Assembly: GCA_033725935.1 (NCBI GenBank)
Contig: MU867115.1
Location: forward strand, 186,001 to 250,000
Direction: 5' to 3'
DNA from: Cladorrhinum sp. PSN259
Taxonomy: Eukaryota > Ascomycota > Sordariomycetes > Sordariales > Podosporaceae
Length of the DNA stretch: 64,000 nucleotides
Part shown: piece after piece, positions 32,801 to 43,559 of the stretch
Layout: every line of letters starts with the position of its first letter
How positions within the stretch are numbered: position 1 is the stretch's first letter
Translations under genes and position numbers: made by a program
The notes under the pieces: generated by a model
The model's database searches: none
Told to the model about the DNA's origin: nothing
The model's input: only the letters and a program-made list of their open reading frames with translations

Positions 32801-34662
32801 CAATGTATGACTTTCCACATCCTAGTCAGGTTAGTCGGACTCATTAGCTGCTTCAGAAGTCACGACAACAGTTCGGGAAGAACTGGCAGAAGACCAAGAA
32901 CGTACCTGGTGGCCCCTCAAATAACAAAAGTCTATTATGACCTTCTTCTATCAACTTGTGATATAAAGGATTGAAGTTAGATGATATCCATTCTGTTGTC
33001 CCTGGAGTCGGCTCATTGTGCTCTCCATGAGCATCGTCAAGTGCTGATTCGAGCCACCTTCGAACGACAAACCAGTTCTCTGAGAAGTTGCGTCAGTCAT
33101 CACAGATGGTTCCAAGGTTTGCTAATGGGAATCATTATACCTTGCGGCATGCCGGAGAGAGAAGCCGGCCTCGCATTCCATTCGTCTTCTGTTTCTTTGT
33201 AAGTTTCCACAATTTTAGGATCTGGTGGTGTCGGGAGTTGAAGATACGAGAAAAAGTGGCCCATTTCGGGTACACTTCCCGTTGGTTCAACGTGAGGTAA
33301 ATACTTACCTGGTATGCCGGATTGCGAAAAGTAAGTGCTTGGGATAGAGTTAATATGAGAAACGCAAGTGGCTAATGTCTCAAGGATCCGGTCGGAAGTT
33401 TTACCCTCGAGGATCCGAAACATGATTGATGTCACTCAGACATGTCCGATCCAGGTGGCAGCCAATACAAGACATCTTCATTCTTCAAAAGGAACGGGGT
33501 GTGTGACTTACAGCCACTTGCAAACATTTCGCGTAGTTGACTAAGAACGGGTACTGGCATTTGTAAGTTCGTGTCGGGAACAAGGGCCCATGAGGACATA
33601 CCTGTGTAATGGATAACTGCCAATAATCATGTCAGTATACTCAAATCCCACTAGTTCATGCACTTAGCCGGCCTGGTATCCGCTTACACTCGGCTTCAAA
33701 CTTCAGTTTCAGGGATTGGGCCGCGTCCCTTAAGCGGTCTAAGCTGTGTTGGAACTTCTCTTTTTGAGATGACTTGACAGACTGGCTGAATCGCTCTGCA
33801 GATTCGCACATGGTCAGAAAATAAAGAAAACCACAATCACGCGGTGGCAAAACTTGCTCAGAGAGCCGACTTCCAAGTGCTTTTTGGCTCCGGTCAAAAA
33901 CCCCAGAATCTCACAGAATACATGTAGGACCGCCTTCTGGATACCTGGCCGTGTGTGGGATCTGGCGGCTGCTTTATTCCACCGATCAATGTTGCTGACA
34001 ATCTCAATCACTCCCTTCAAGGCAATCTCAGATGCTTCCTCTTTGTCCACGATGAGCTAATTGGCCACAAGAACCTATCAGTCAGTGCCGATCCTCAAGT
34101 GTAAGAGTCCGGAAGTATTCGGATTGATGAGAGCCCTACATGTAAAATGAGGCGAATAGTGCCCCAGACAAGTACGGTAAACTGCGGTTGATGCTGAATG
34201 ACAACGTCGATCGATGTGGTGTGCCGTCGCAGCTGGTCGACTACCCGGCAACACAGCCTACGCAGTCTTCCACATGTGTTGGTCGCCGTTCTGGCCGCAC
34301 AAAACTTCTCGGATGCTTTGATTGCGCTTTGAAGCAGATTTTTGGCCGAGATCGGCTCCACTTCACCGCTATTGTTGAAGGGATAAATCGTTTGCTCCCT
34401 GGCTTCAAATCCCGATTGTGCGTCTGCCACCATTGAACTATCAGTTACCAGGGGGTCCTCAAACTCGTGCAGAAGCCCCTGTGACCTCCTCGCTTGGCAC
34501 GGAATAAAACACCCTAGCGATCAATCGGGGATAGCAGGGAGGGTGAACGCCGAGGTGAGGGCTCTGGAGATGCTCTCAGCTTACAAGAATAGCTTCCTTC
34601 CACCATTGTTCCTGCAGACCCGTCAAAAGCGACACTGACTTCTTTTCATTTTGATCGGCCAT
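29813..34662 (-). CDS. NACHT-type NLR with TPR C-terminus, multi-exon, apparent +1 frameshift
   Basis: Candidate exons on the minus strand: 34662..34585, 34478..34140, 34056..33841, 33793..33688, 33616..33602, 33553..33512, 33475..33436, 33337..33309, 33221..33141, 33079..32906, 32821..29813. All phases agree. The fourth, seventh and eighth borders are the weakest. The N-terminal region carries VVIQHQPQFTVLVWGTIRLI, typical of fungal NLR N-terminal domains. Walker A, GPPGCGKSYIAKSL, is completed across an exon junction (about residue 373). VFIIIDSLEQ is Walker B and IAIFTRPR the sensor. Next come RLYDEMMEHAY and TVTELARAV (winged-helix region), then repeated helices of TPR type. Between MMEHAY and LQRDFFHRRL (near 32066) the frame moves by +1, and no plausible intron fits. 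The full length would be about 1375 residues. Such NLRs sense non-self and trigger cell death. Confidence 0.75.
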
Positions 34663-35977
34663 GATTATCTGTCTGATGGGCATGCATGGATGGGTAGTTT
34701 CGGCTATCGACTCAGTTACAGATCAAGAGTAATTACAAACTTGCTTGCCGGCCGCCTACCAGGACCTGGGGGGTTATACGTACCGAAATCACTGGCGATT
34801 AAGAGCTTTGTGATCCTGAGCCTTACCTGGTTCCATTTTTTGTGAGGTCTAAATGCATGTCGCCCGAAACGTGCACACATTGACGGAAATATGTTGGCAA
34901 CCCACACACCACCCTGCTGTGGAACCCGAACGGCAAAAGCAACTCGAGGCTTTCTTGCGCACACAAGCACATTGGCTACGGATTTGTACTTGGCGCATCA
35001 TGCTGCATCAACGGGCAACGCGCCGAATGCACAGGACAGGAGGGGATGACAGCATTTGGGCGGCAATGCGATCCAATCGAATTCCATGGAATCTCTTGCT
35101 GATAAAACAAGACGCTCCTAAACTGCTTCTGAAAATGCGGTGAGCTTTTTTTTATTGTGTTTTGCGGCAAATTGCAGTGATATGACATGACAACTGACAG
35201 GATAATGTCGACCCAATTTGGATTTCGAGATTCGGCAGACGGGGTAGCTTCGCTAAACAGCTCATTCAAAGAAAGACCCTTTGTTTGAAATTCAGAACTA
35301 GATCATAGCTTTTTGTCATAGAATGTGACCTGAAGAAACTGAGATGGCCGGAGATAAACAGAGAGATAGGAAGGAAGGTTCATCGGAGGTGAACTAAGTG
35401 CCGGAAACAGAACAGGATTGATCGATGGCTTGGTCGAAGCCCAGATAAATTCCACAGTGTGCATAAACAGCACTTAGCGCCGATGTCGTCGACGCCGGCC
35501 TGATGAGTGATGGGGCGACTATGATGCGAAGTACCATGGGCTATCTTCGGTTCCCGCCATAGCTCATGCCGTCGTGTTGGTAGGTATAATCCGACCCTGG
35601 TACAGTCCCAAATTATGACGGTTGATATGCTGGTATAGCATATGGGCGCTCGTGCCCAAATACTAACTTAGAGCAGCGTCAATAGTTCCGATGCCTCGGG
35701 TGACACCTTCGCCACTTCTTTGAACTATGGAGCTAGGGGATGTAACAAAATCATGTGGAAGATATGCCAAGTGTGTAGACGGTACGGATCAAGATGAGGG
35801 TTGTGACGTGGCTTATGATGGCACGCAATCATGTCTATAAATTCTGACGACCACTGTCAACCCCTCAGTTCAATTCCTCTATCATTTTCCACACAAGCTT
35901 TCAAGATTCTTCACTATTCTTCCTACAATTACCAACACGAACAGCAACAGAAACACACATAGCAATCAGCAGTCACC
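34663..35977. other. Divergent spacer between the NLR and small Cys-rich gene B
   Basis: 1.3 kb without a supportable gene. The NLR (minus) and the Cys-rich gene (plus) start at its two ends, so it holds both promoters. Confidence 0.55.
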
Positions 35978-36291
35978 ATGTCACGACCGGGATACCCCTG
36001 GTGCCAGTGCAAAGGCGCTGCGTCCCAGTACCCATGCCAACAACCCAGCTTCTGTACAGGCCCCGGGGCATCGAATGATTGGTGCTTCAGCTGCTCCGTG
36101 AGTTTTGTGAAATTTTCCTTGCGCCGAGGATATTGGAGTATTTTCCATGCACAAGACGGGATTTGCGCTAATCACATGGCATTTACACTTAGATCCACTG
36201 CAAACCATATAATAGAGCGGTGATAGTCGGGGATAATAACTACGCAAAGTCTGCAGATGGCAAATATCACTTTAAAAAATATGGCAAGTAG
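35978..36291 (+). CDS. Small cysteine-rich protein B (PWCxC family), paralogue of the gene at 28517-29206
   Basis: The model is join(35978..36097, 36193..36291), giving 72 residues. It has MSRPGYPWCQCKG, then YPC, SFC and WCFSC, and exon 2 supplies IHCKPYNRAVIVG. The Cys spacing, C-x-C-x8-C-x5-C-x9-C-x2-C-x3-C, is identical to that of protein A. The intron sits after the same residue in the same phase (0), two residues before the last Cys. The 95-nt intron has a GCTAATC branch region and ends TTACACTTAG. Protein B lacks the long disordered tail of A. There is no signal peptide. The start is the first ATG of the frame, in context CACCATGTCA. The function is unknown; a zinc-binding module is the simplest guess. 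Confidence 0.65.
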
Positions 36292-37629
36292 TGAGTGATA
36301 GCTTTGGGTGGCAGAGGAGGAGAGTTCATCATGTTCTGAGGAGGCAGGAACTCGGAAGGACGCCTTCGGTGGTTTTATTTTACACATGTCCACTCTTGGT
36401 TTTCGTTTCTTTTTGGCAATCTGTTTTTGGCACGTGTTCAAAATCCTGGATAGGTATTACAAGCGATAAAGTCGACATGATCACTCCTCAAAGTGATTAA
36501 AACATCATCTTGCTGCAACAAGTTTCTTCCCGGGCAGGTGTCTTACACGCGCATCAAATTGTTGTCCGGAAATGTGGGGTTCTCCCGCAATGTGGGCTGC
36601 TCCGGGGACGGCGGTAAAGAATGCCAAGCCCGGGTTTGTCCAGAGCTCTTTTTGTTTACCCTGTCGGCGACGTGGGATTATTCCGAGAGGGGGAAAATTC
36701 CAATCCGCCAAGGTTGATACGAAAGCCAACCCCAATTCGTGCACTTCTTGGGTGCAATGCAAGGTACATTACTTGCCTGGGAACTGTCACTCACACCTAC
36801 CGAGAAACATTGACCGTCAATCATAACATTGAAAATCAACAATGAATTTCATTTTGGTTGATAAAATGGCATCTTTGAAGCTTTTTCTTTGCCTGAGCCC
36901 GCGGCGAAATCATGGACCACCTTACCTCCAAACTTGAAATGACAGGCATCCGAGACCCGGCAATGTGTTGACCATTGAGAGACAGTGGCACCTCTGGATT
37001 GACGGTTACATGCGCGGTGAAGGAGGATACCTACCTTTCGACATGGATGACATTGCAACTGGGAATTGCACTCGGTCAAAGGTGGTCAGCCCGCCCATGA
37101 ATCCAAGACATGGATACGTCAAGACGCTAACAAAATCAACAATCAGCACGACCGCAAAGCGGGAAGAATTGTCGCTTCTTACAAGGCACGGTCTCATTCG
37201 TGTAAGCCAAAAGCGGAATAGCGCGTTAAGGCTGCAAAATATGCACGTGGTGGCACAGCATCGACGATGAGAACTAACAAGGCTAACATTCACCCGTCTT
37301 ACACAGATGTACACCGGGTCTCGGCATGACTATTCAAAACATCTTCACTAAGAAACCCCACTCGTGAAATTGTCTTTTCCTACAGATCCCTGTACATGCC
37401 ATAGAGGGCGGGCAGACTGCTCCTCCGTTCGTAATGCAAACAGAAGAAGAGTGGTCAAGGCTATTTCTGAATCACTGTCTTCGAAACCAAAGATATAAAG
37501 CCAGTTTGAAGACATCCGAGTCCCCTCATTGCCCATTTCCACTGCACTCATCATCTCATTAACGGAGATAAAGCATCAACAAGACATCCAGAGCCAAAAG
37601 AAATCACTTGTTACAAAAAGCCATCAAAG
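36292..37629. other. Intergenic spacer, 1.3 kb, nothing recognised
   Basis: Several open frames of 70-100 codons exist, but none has family features, splice signals or a consistent start. It probably includes the promoter of the NlpC/P60 gene. Confidence 0.5.
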
Positions 37630-38454
37630 ATGCACTTCTCAACCCTCTTCCTCACCCTGGCCGGCAGCCTCTCCCTCGTGACCGCCTACCCAATTACAGG
37701 TGACACGGTCAACTGCCGCAAAGGGCCCGGGACATCCTACGCCGTCGTAAAGACCTACAAACTCTCAACAGACGTCAAACTCAGCTGCCAGACCCACGGC
37801 GAGAACATCAACGGCAACACCCTCTGGGACAAGACGACCGACGGCTGCTACGTCTCTGACTACTACGTCAAGACGGGAACCAGCAACATGGTCGTCAAGG
37901 CCTGTGACTCTAACGGAGGAGGCTCCGGCTCCGGTACTTCTTCATACCAGGTACGCATTGCAGTCGGCATTCCCCTCTTTTATTTCTGTCGGTCTAACTG
38001 TTTTTTTTGTTTTTTTTGACAGGGCAAAATCAAACGCTCCGAAATCATCTCCCGCGGTAGGTACTGGGTCAACAAGCACGTCCCCTACTCCATGAGCCGC
38101 AACTACCCGGACCCCCAAGGACGCAACTACCGTACCGACTGCTCCGGTTTTGTGTCAATGGCCCTCCACGCATACGCGCCGGGGTACAACACCGTCAGCC
38201 TCCCTTCTATCGCCACGCCCATCTCGTGGAGCCAGCTTAAACCGGGAGATTTCGTGGGCACGCTTGGTGCTGGTACCGGGGGCGCTGCGGGACACGTTAC
38301 ACTTTTCCTGTCGTGGGCTGATAGCGGGAAGACGCACTATAATACTTTGGAGTGCAAGGGCGGGGATGGGTGCGTGCAGTACAAGAGGGCTGTGGGGTGG
38401 AAGGTTGGGAGTTTTACGGCCAAGCCTTATCGGTATACTAAGGTTGTTGATTAA
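37630..38454 (+). CDS. Secreted SH3b-NlpC/P60 protein (candidate peptidoglycan endopeptidase)
   Basis: The model is join(37630..37950, 38023..38454), giving 250 residues. A signal peptide (MHFSTLFLTLAGSLSLVTA) is followed by a bacterial-type SH3 domain (about 20-97: YPITGDTVNCRKGPGTSYAV, a typical SH3b start), a Gly/Ser linker, and an NlpC/P60-like Cys peptidase domain. The catalytic Cys is in YRTDCSGFVSMALHAY (about residue 146) and the His in AAGHVTLFLSW (about 197); the third residue is probably in the strand after it. Bacterial enzymes of this type cut the peptide stems of peptidoglycan. Fungi have no peptidoglycan, so the likely role is outward against bacteria. The intron falls exactly between the two domains and has a TCTAAC branch point. 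Confidence 0.85.
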
Positions 38455-39137
38455 GTTTAGGGCGGGTAATCAGAATTGATAGATGTGCAGGTACAGTACA
38501 ATATGTAGCAGGAGGGTAGGTGGACCAAGCTCTACCACCTCTCCCTTCTACCAGACAGCTCCTACCACCTTTCTCTTCCACCACCATCACCACCTTACAC
38601 CATAGAATTGATCACATTCCTATTCCCTTCTGCCTTCCATACAAGGCTTTGAATCTCTCTACTAGAAGCAGAAAGTCAGGTGGGGGTGACTTGGAAAAGG
38701 GGCCCGGGAGACAGATTGTCTTTCATCTGAGGTTAGACAAATGCCTAAAAAGTTGAAAGGGAATGATGATTCATTATAAACTTCAGCTGTTGAACGAGAT
38801 CTCTTCAGTGTCAGATGCGATATAACTTGAAGACAGCTGGAGGGTCATTCATGGATTGCTAGCGAAGCCATAACCATAATTCCCACCCCTAGATAGGTAT
38901 TGATGCAGGTAGGGATACACGTTATAGACCATAACATCACGCAACCTCATGAGAGTAACACGCATATCACTTCAATGCAAAACGGCAGTTTAACAAGTAA
39001 TAAAGCAAAACCTACTTTGTATATTTTCTTATGTTTCTATCATCCCCCTCCCAAAAAAACAACCTTTAATATTTCTCCCTCACTTCACCTCTTTCACAAT
39101 TCATCTAGGTGGCTTGATTACACCACACAAATGCATT
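38455..39137. other. Spacer 3' of the NlpC/P60 gene
   Basis: It contains a C/T-rich CCTACCACCT repeat near 38530-38600. No gene is seen. Confidence 0.45.
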
Positions 39138-39332
39138 CTACGCCGGAATCCGAAACGGAATCCTTTTAGTAATGCAATCAGAGCACCGCACATGCTGCTC
39201 CCCACGCTCCCTAGTATTATACTGCGCGCAGCTGCCGCCCGAGCAGTTATTGGGGTGGTGGTTCTCGTCGTTGTTTGTGTAGCAGAAGCAGCACTCCCAG
39301 ACGATTGCGTAGATGGTTGTGGTGGGGGCCAT
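39138..39332 (-). CDS. Small cysteine-rich protein C (hypothetical)
   Basis: An intronless frame of 64 residues on the minus strand. It reads MAPTTTIYAIVWECCFCYTN, then NNCSGGSC and VRCSDC, so Cys pairs stand at both ends (C-C-x-C, C-x4-C, C-x2-C). The layout resembles small fungal zinc-ribbon-like proteins, but the spacing differs from proteins A and B and homology to them is not shown. No signal peptide is obvious. The high Cys content and the ATG start argue that it is real; expression data would be needed. Confidence 0.45.
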   Translation of the reverse strand: MAPTTTIYAIVWECCFCYTNNDENHHPNNCSGGSCAQYNTRERGEQHVRCSDCITKRIPFRIPA

Positions 39333-40143
39333 TTTGTCTGACTTTAAGTGGTTTTGTTTAGCTGTCGGTTAGTTCAGTTGTGGTATTGCTGTGAGTATGC
39401 CCAATCGGAAAGCTGTGGTGAATGCAAAGGCTGTTTATGTGGAGTGAAGAAGGATATTGAGCTGTTGAGAAGATTCTTAGATATATATGCTCAAATACAA
39501 AATTTATGCCAGGGTTTCTCACTGCATGTGACCCGAAATCTCAATCAAACTCATTGTTTCCACTGAGATATGGATGCACGTTGTACAGTACAAAGGAGAG
39601 GGTACTCGAAGCGCTTGTTCTTGCCATCATTTGCTGTTGAGTTTATCAAAGACAAATGATCGGTTCCAAATCTAGCACAAAGAGCAAGGTATGTGGATCC
39701 CTCGCTGCAGTTTTTTGTTTCATTACGAACATATCTTTTTGTAGGTATAATTTTTGGTTCATGTACACTTCACACAAAGACTCGAATTTTGAAACCCAAA
39801 GACGAACAACTGGTAACTGCCTTAATACCAACGCAACGTGTTATTACCAAAAAGAACAAGTCGGAGCCTTGACACGGCAAAATTATGACACCTGAGTAGC
39901 ACAGTCCTTGATTCAGATGAATCATCTCTCAGGCCTCGACTTGTACTGTACACGACTTATGTCTGTTGGCACAATGATGTACGTGTAGAACTTGACACCT
40001 GATTCCCTGCCAAGTAACAAATTATTTAACATGAGAAATCATTGTTCGAAATAACAGAAACTAGCAAATGAATAACGCGTTAAACAGGCAAGAACATCCA
40101 ACAAGCCTTGAAAAATACAAGACAAAGCTTGTATTTCCCCCAA
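39333..40143. other. Intergenic spacer
   Basis: No gene is recognised on either strand. Confidence 0.45.
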
Positions 40144-42128
40144 TCAATCCAACCTAAACATCCTGGACCCTCGACCCGTCTTTGGAATAGCAGGAGGCGC
40201 CGGGGGCACCAGGACAGCCCCAGGCGGTCTCAAAACATCGCCAAAGTAATCCAACAAAGCAGTAGCATAGGGGTCCGGGGGCCGTGGAGCCCCGGGATTT
40301 CCCGGCCAATAGAGCCCGTATTTTATTCCATTCATATAAAACCCATCATCAGGGAATGAAAGACCAAACTTGTAATCCGATCCAGGCGTGACAGACCGCC
40401 GAAGAAAGTCAAAAAGCTCCTCGATCGGCTTCATGAACACCTTCTCCTGTCGGGTGGTATATCGATCGGGATCATTCCTGCCCATGGAAATCCAGTTCAC
40501 AACCGTCGGATGCCCGAAGACGTGCTCCAGAATGGTGACGTTCAGCTCCGCGCGGAAGAAGTGCAGGCGTCTGATGATGGGGCCCCAGTGGACTTGTGAT
40601 AGTGTCTTGATGAAGGGATAGTGAGGATGTATCTCTATCGTGCGCTTCAGTCTCCTCGCCGGGTGGAATGTGTCCTCGTCCCAGCCCGGTTGCCAACCGG
40701 GGGTGTCAACGTCCGGGAAATTTTTATTAGCAGGAAGTTGCAACTCTCTCGGCGGTAGATGCTCTGTAATCTTCCAAGGCACACCGACCCCATAGCCCTT
40801 ATTCTCCATCAGCCTCATCCACTCTTTTAGCATCACCAAGGGCGGGAACTGCGCTGCCCCCAAAAGAGTGTATTCCATATCTGCTATATGAAAGTCGAGA
40901 TAAAGTCTGCGGACACCAAAGGCAAAAAGCTCAGAGACTCGGCCGATGGGGTCGTTGAGATCCTGCCTGAAGTCGAGGTGAATGCGGAAGGTATTCATCC
41001 CATAGAAATATCTGGCGCATTCCAGATAAACCCATTTTGCCGTACGCATCAGAGCGCGAACCGACTCGTGATATGAGAAATTGGCCTGCTTTTGACCTGG
41101 GAGTCTGAGGTCCTGGCCAAATCTGATTCGCTTTTTTGGTGGTTCGATCTCAAACGGCGCAAACCCATACTCCCCAACGCCACGAGGCTCGTTGGCGATG
41201 TAGTGTTCATATCCCTGAGCTCCACCGTGGCCCATACTATAGGACATGATAAGAGTCGCGTCATGTTTGAATATGTATTTATATATCATGTACCGTATGT
41301 CGTATCCCAACGCCAACCACTTGTCGACCGACAGACCCGGTGCCGTCTTTTTTGCGGCCTTTCCTGGTGGGCCACCTGGAGCAATAGGGCCCGCCTGCAT
41401 CATTTTAGCATAGGCTGGGGCGTCGCGGCCAATATAACGGGGCGGCTTTTCTATGGGAACGCTCCTGCAAATGGAAGTCAGAGACAAATGTCACATGTTC
41501 GAGTACAGTGGGCGCGATTCACAACATACCAGTCAATCTCAGGAAGCTCAATGTGCACGCGAGGGATGGGCCTGATAGCAGCCCTCAACGCCTTCGCCTG
41601 ACCTCCCCGGCCTCCTCCTCCTCGTGGCGCAGGAGTGCGAGCAGCTTCCCTTCGTGCATTGGCCCTGGCCTTCTTCTTTAAATCTTCATTGGTTTCTTTC
41701 CAGGCTTGTTGGCGAGCTTTCGTGTCACGCCACCAGGCATCAGCACTCTTCCGGAATTCTTCGTCGCTCAACGTCTCGTCTCGGTCATCATCGACCTGGA
41801 CTTTCCCCTTCTTCCAAGCGCTACTGTAGGGGCGTCCCGCATCTTCGGTACTTTCCACTTGATCTGGCTCCTCCGGAGCGGCCAACTTCTTCCAGGCTTC
41901 ATCCCAAGCTTGGATACCAATGCGGACTTGTTCATCGCTGGAGGCGTCGTCCGTCGTCTGCCCTGCAACCTGGGCCTTGCCCTTCTCCCAAGCATTGTTG
42001 TGCTCGCGCGACTCGTGCTCGTTCTCAATACCCGGAAGCGCCTGGACGTTCTGTACTTTGGCCCGCTTGTTTGGCCTGTGAGGTCGGTCCTCCTTCCTCA
42101 TGCGAGCGATTCGCTTACCGCGAGCCAT
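40144..42128 (-). CDS. Hypothetical protein with disordered N-terminus and F-box-like motif
   Basis: Two exons on the minus strand, 42128..41530 and 41464..40144, joined through a Trp codon, give 639 residues. The N-terminal 190 residues are charged and low in complexity, with a repeated AWKKGKVQV / AWEKGKAQV element and a GGGGRGGQ run. The second half begins with LSVDKWLALGYDIRYMIYKYIFK, which resembles the short F-box-like helix pair (LPxELRxxIYxxI) at the start of many fungal proteins. It continues with VRALMRTAKWVYLECARYFYGMNTF, also usual in that group. The ATG at 42128 is the first in frame. Proteins with this layout usually have no known function; an SCF substrate-adaptor role is possible but not shown. 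Confidence 0.75.
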
Positions 42129-42553
42129 TTGTTCAATTATGTGTCGTGGATAACGCTCTTCCTTCAAGCGGAACTTGCTCAGGTACGTTACTGAAAGTCT
42201 GGTAAAACACTGGTTACGGGTTCATTAGTCCTTGTGAATGGACAATTGCACATTATATCGGAAATCACTTGACAAAGAGGGGTTCGCACACAATGAACGG
42301 ACTTCAGTGGACAACAACCAATTTCAACCCTTTGAGCACCGAATTCCGCAAACGGCAAGACTTCTCTTCATTAAGCTTTTGTCCTACACAAGGAATTGAG
42401 GGCTCCTGGGAAAGAGAGCAAGCATCATTCCGATGGCTGGCACGGTTGAACAATGCAAGGGGCAGGGAGACGAACTCGCTGAAGCGGCTATTTGCCTCCT
42501 CTCAGACCGTCAAACAAGCGGGCTATGAGTCTGGCAAGTTTTCACTCGTTACT
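42129..42553. other. Spacer between the F-box-like gene and the disrupted membrane-protein gene
   Basis: The frame from 42269 is open, but its N-terminal residues look like non-coding sequence. Treated as the promoter region of divergent genes. Confidence 0.4.
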
Positions 42554-43559
42554 ATGAACACAACAGCACACAACGTCACTCCAGGGGAACCTCGAGACGA
42601 TGCAACCGCAGCGCCGCGCCTGTCATCATTACTGTCTTTAGTAATGTTTGCTGTCTCTATCATCCTTTGCCTATGGGACATGTCACCGCATCGCAGAGCA
42701 ATAAGTACCATGGGAACGCTGATTGACTGGCTCGGCTCACCTCAAACGGCATTGACGAAAGCATTGTGGCGAAGTCCTCATTGCCCTGGGGTCTTTAACA
42801 GCGAAGATCTTGATTGGTGGGCTGTTTGCCAGCATCAGCGCAACCGACTGCCCCAACGGGTCAAGGTTTCCGGACTCACAATCCCATTGAACTGGACTAG
42901 CAGCCATCTCAGTCAGCTTCATATTTTCACTCGCCGTTGAAGAAATAACCAACGAAACAGGTCGACCAGTGACATACCTGGCAGTCGACATGTTAACTGC
43001 CTGGTTACCGCTCCTGCTTTCCCTTGAGATATCCAGACCTGGTCTCCTTTGCACTTGCAAAGATGGAGAAAGGTAAGTACTATTCGCGCACTCAGTCATC
43101 AGAACTCATTAGCTGACTTCATAATAGCTTAATGGCCGCCAAACAAAATCCCTCCAACTGCCGATGTCGTGATATACTGATCGCCTCCCTTATATCAACT
43201 TCTGTAGTCCCGTTCTTGTCCGCGCTATGGGTCTGGATTTGTGTTGTCGGAGCCGCTATAACTCTGCTCCCGAGAGCAAGGGACTTTGATTGCGTCGACA
43301 AGCATCCGGGTTTACTGAATACTAATTTACGGGGCTCTAGGTACCGCAACCTGGTTGATACTCATTAGCGGGAAAACCGGTCGATGCGTTTCCAATCTAG
43401 CAGCGACATTCAATTGCGCTGCAGTTGTAACTCTCGTGATCCTTGGATTCTTACATGTAAGTTGAATTGCTCCAGCTGGTACTTTGTCCCTCACAACTAA
43501 TGCAGGTTCCAATTCCATCGACGGGGATCGGGTTACGAGTTTCAGTTCGACAACCATAA
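42554..43559 (+). pseudogene. Disrupted gene for a multi-pass membrane protein
   Basis: Pieces in order: MNTTAHNVTPGEPRDD with a membrane helix LLSLVMFAVSIILCLW; after a +1 frame change near 42765, VLIALGSLTAKILIGGLFAS; an in-frame TGA at 42888-42890; TGLAAISVSFIFSLAVEEIT and YLAVDMLTAWLPLLLSLEIS; intron 43073-43127 (GTAAGT, GCTGAC, ATAATAG); then ILIASLISTSVVPFLSALWV; a possible intron 43310-43340 with a TACTAAT branch point but only 31 nt; then VVTLVILGFLH; intron 43457-43505; and a short last exon ending at 43559. Correct phases at the two good introns show that this was a gene. The frame change and the stop suggest that it is decaying, unless unrecognised introns remove both. The family was not recognised. 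Confidence 0.4.

Noticed and set aside
34853..35269. Overlapping frames of about 95 codons on both strands
   Set aside because: Mutually antisense, without motifs; the region is better read as a divergent promoter.
36965..37270. 101-codon plus-strand frame
   Set aside because: No domain, no splice or signal features, and a comparable frame on the opposite strand.
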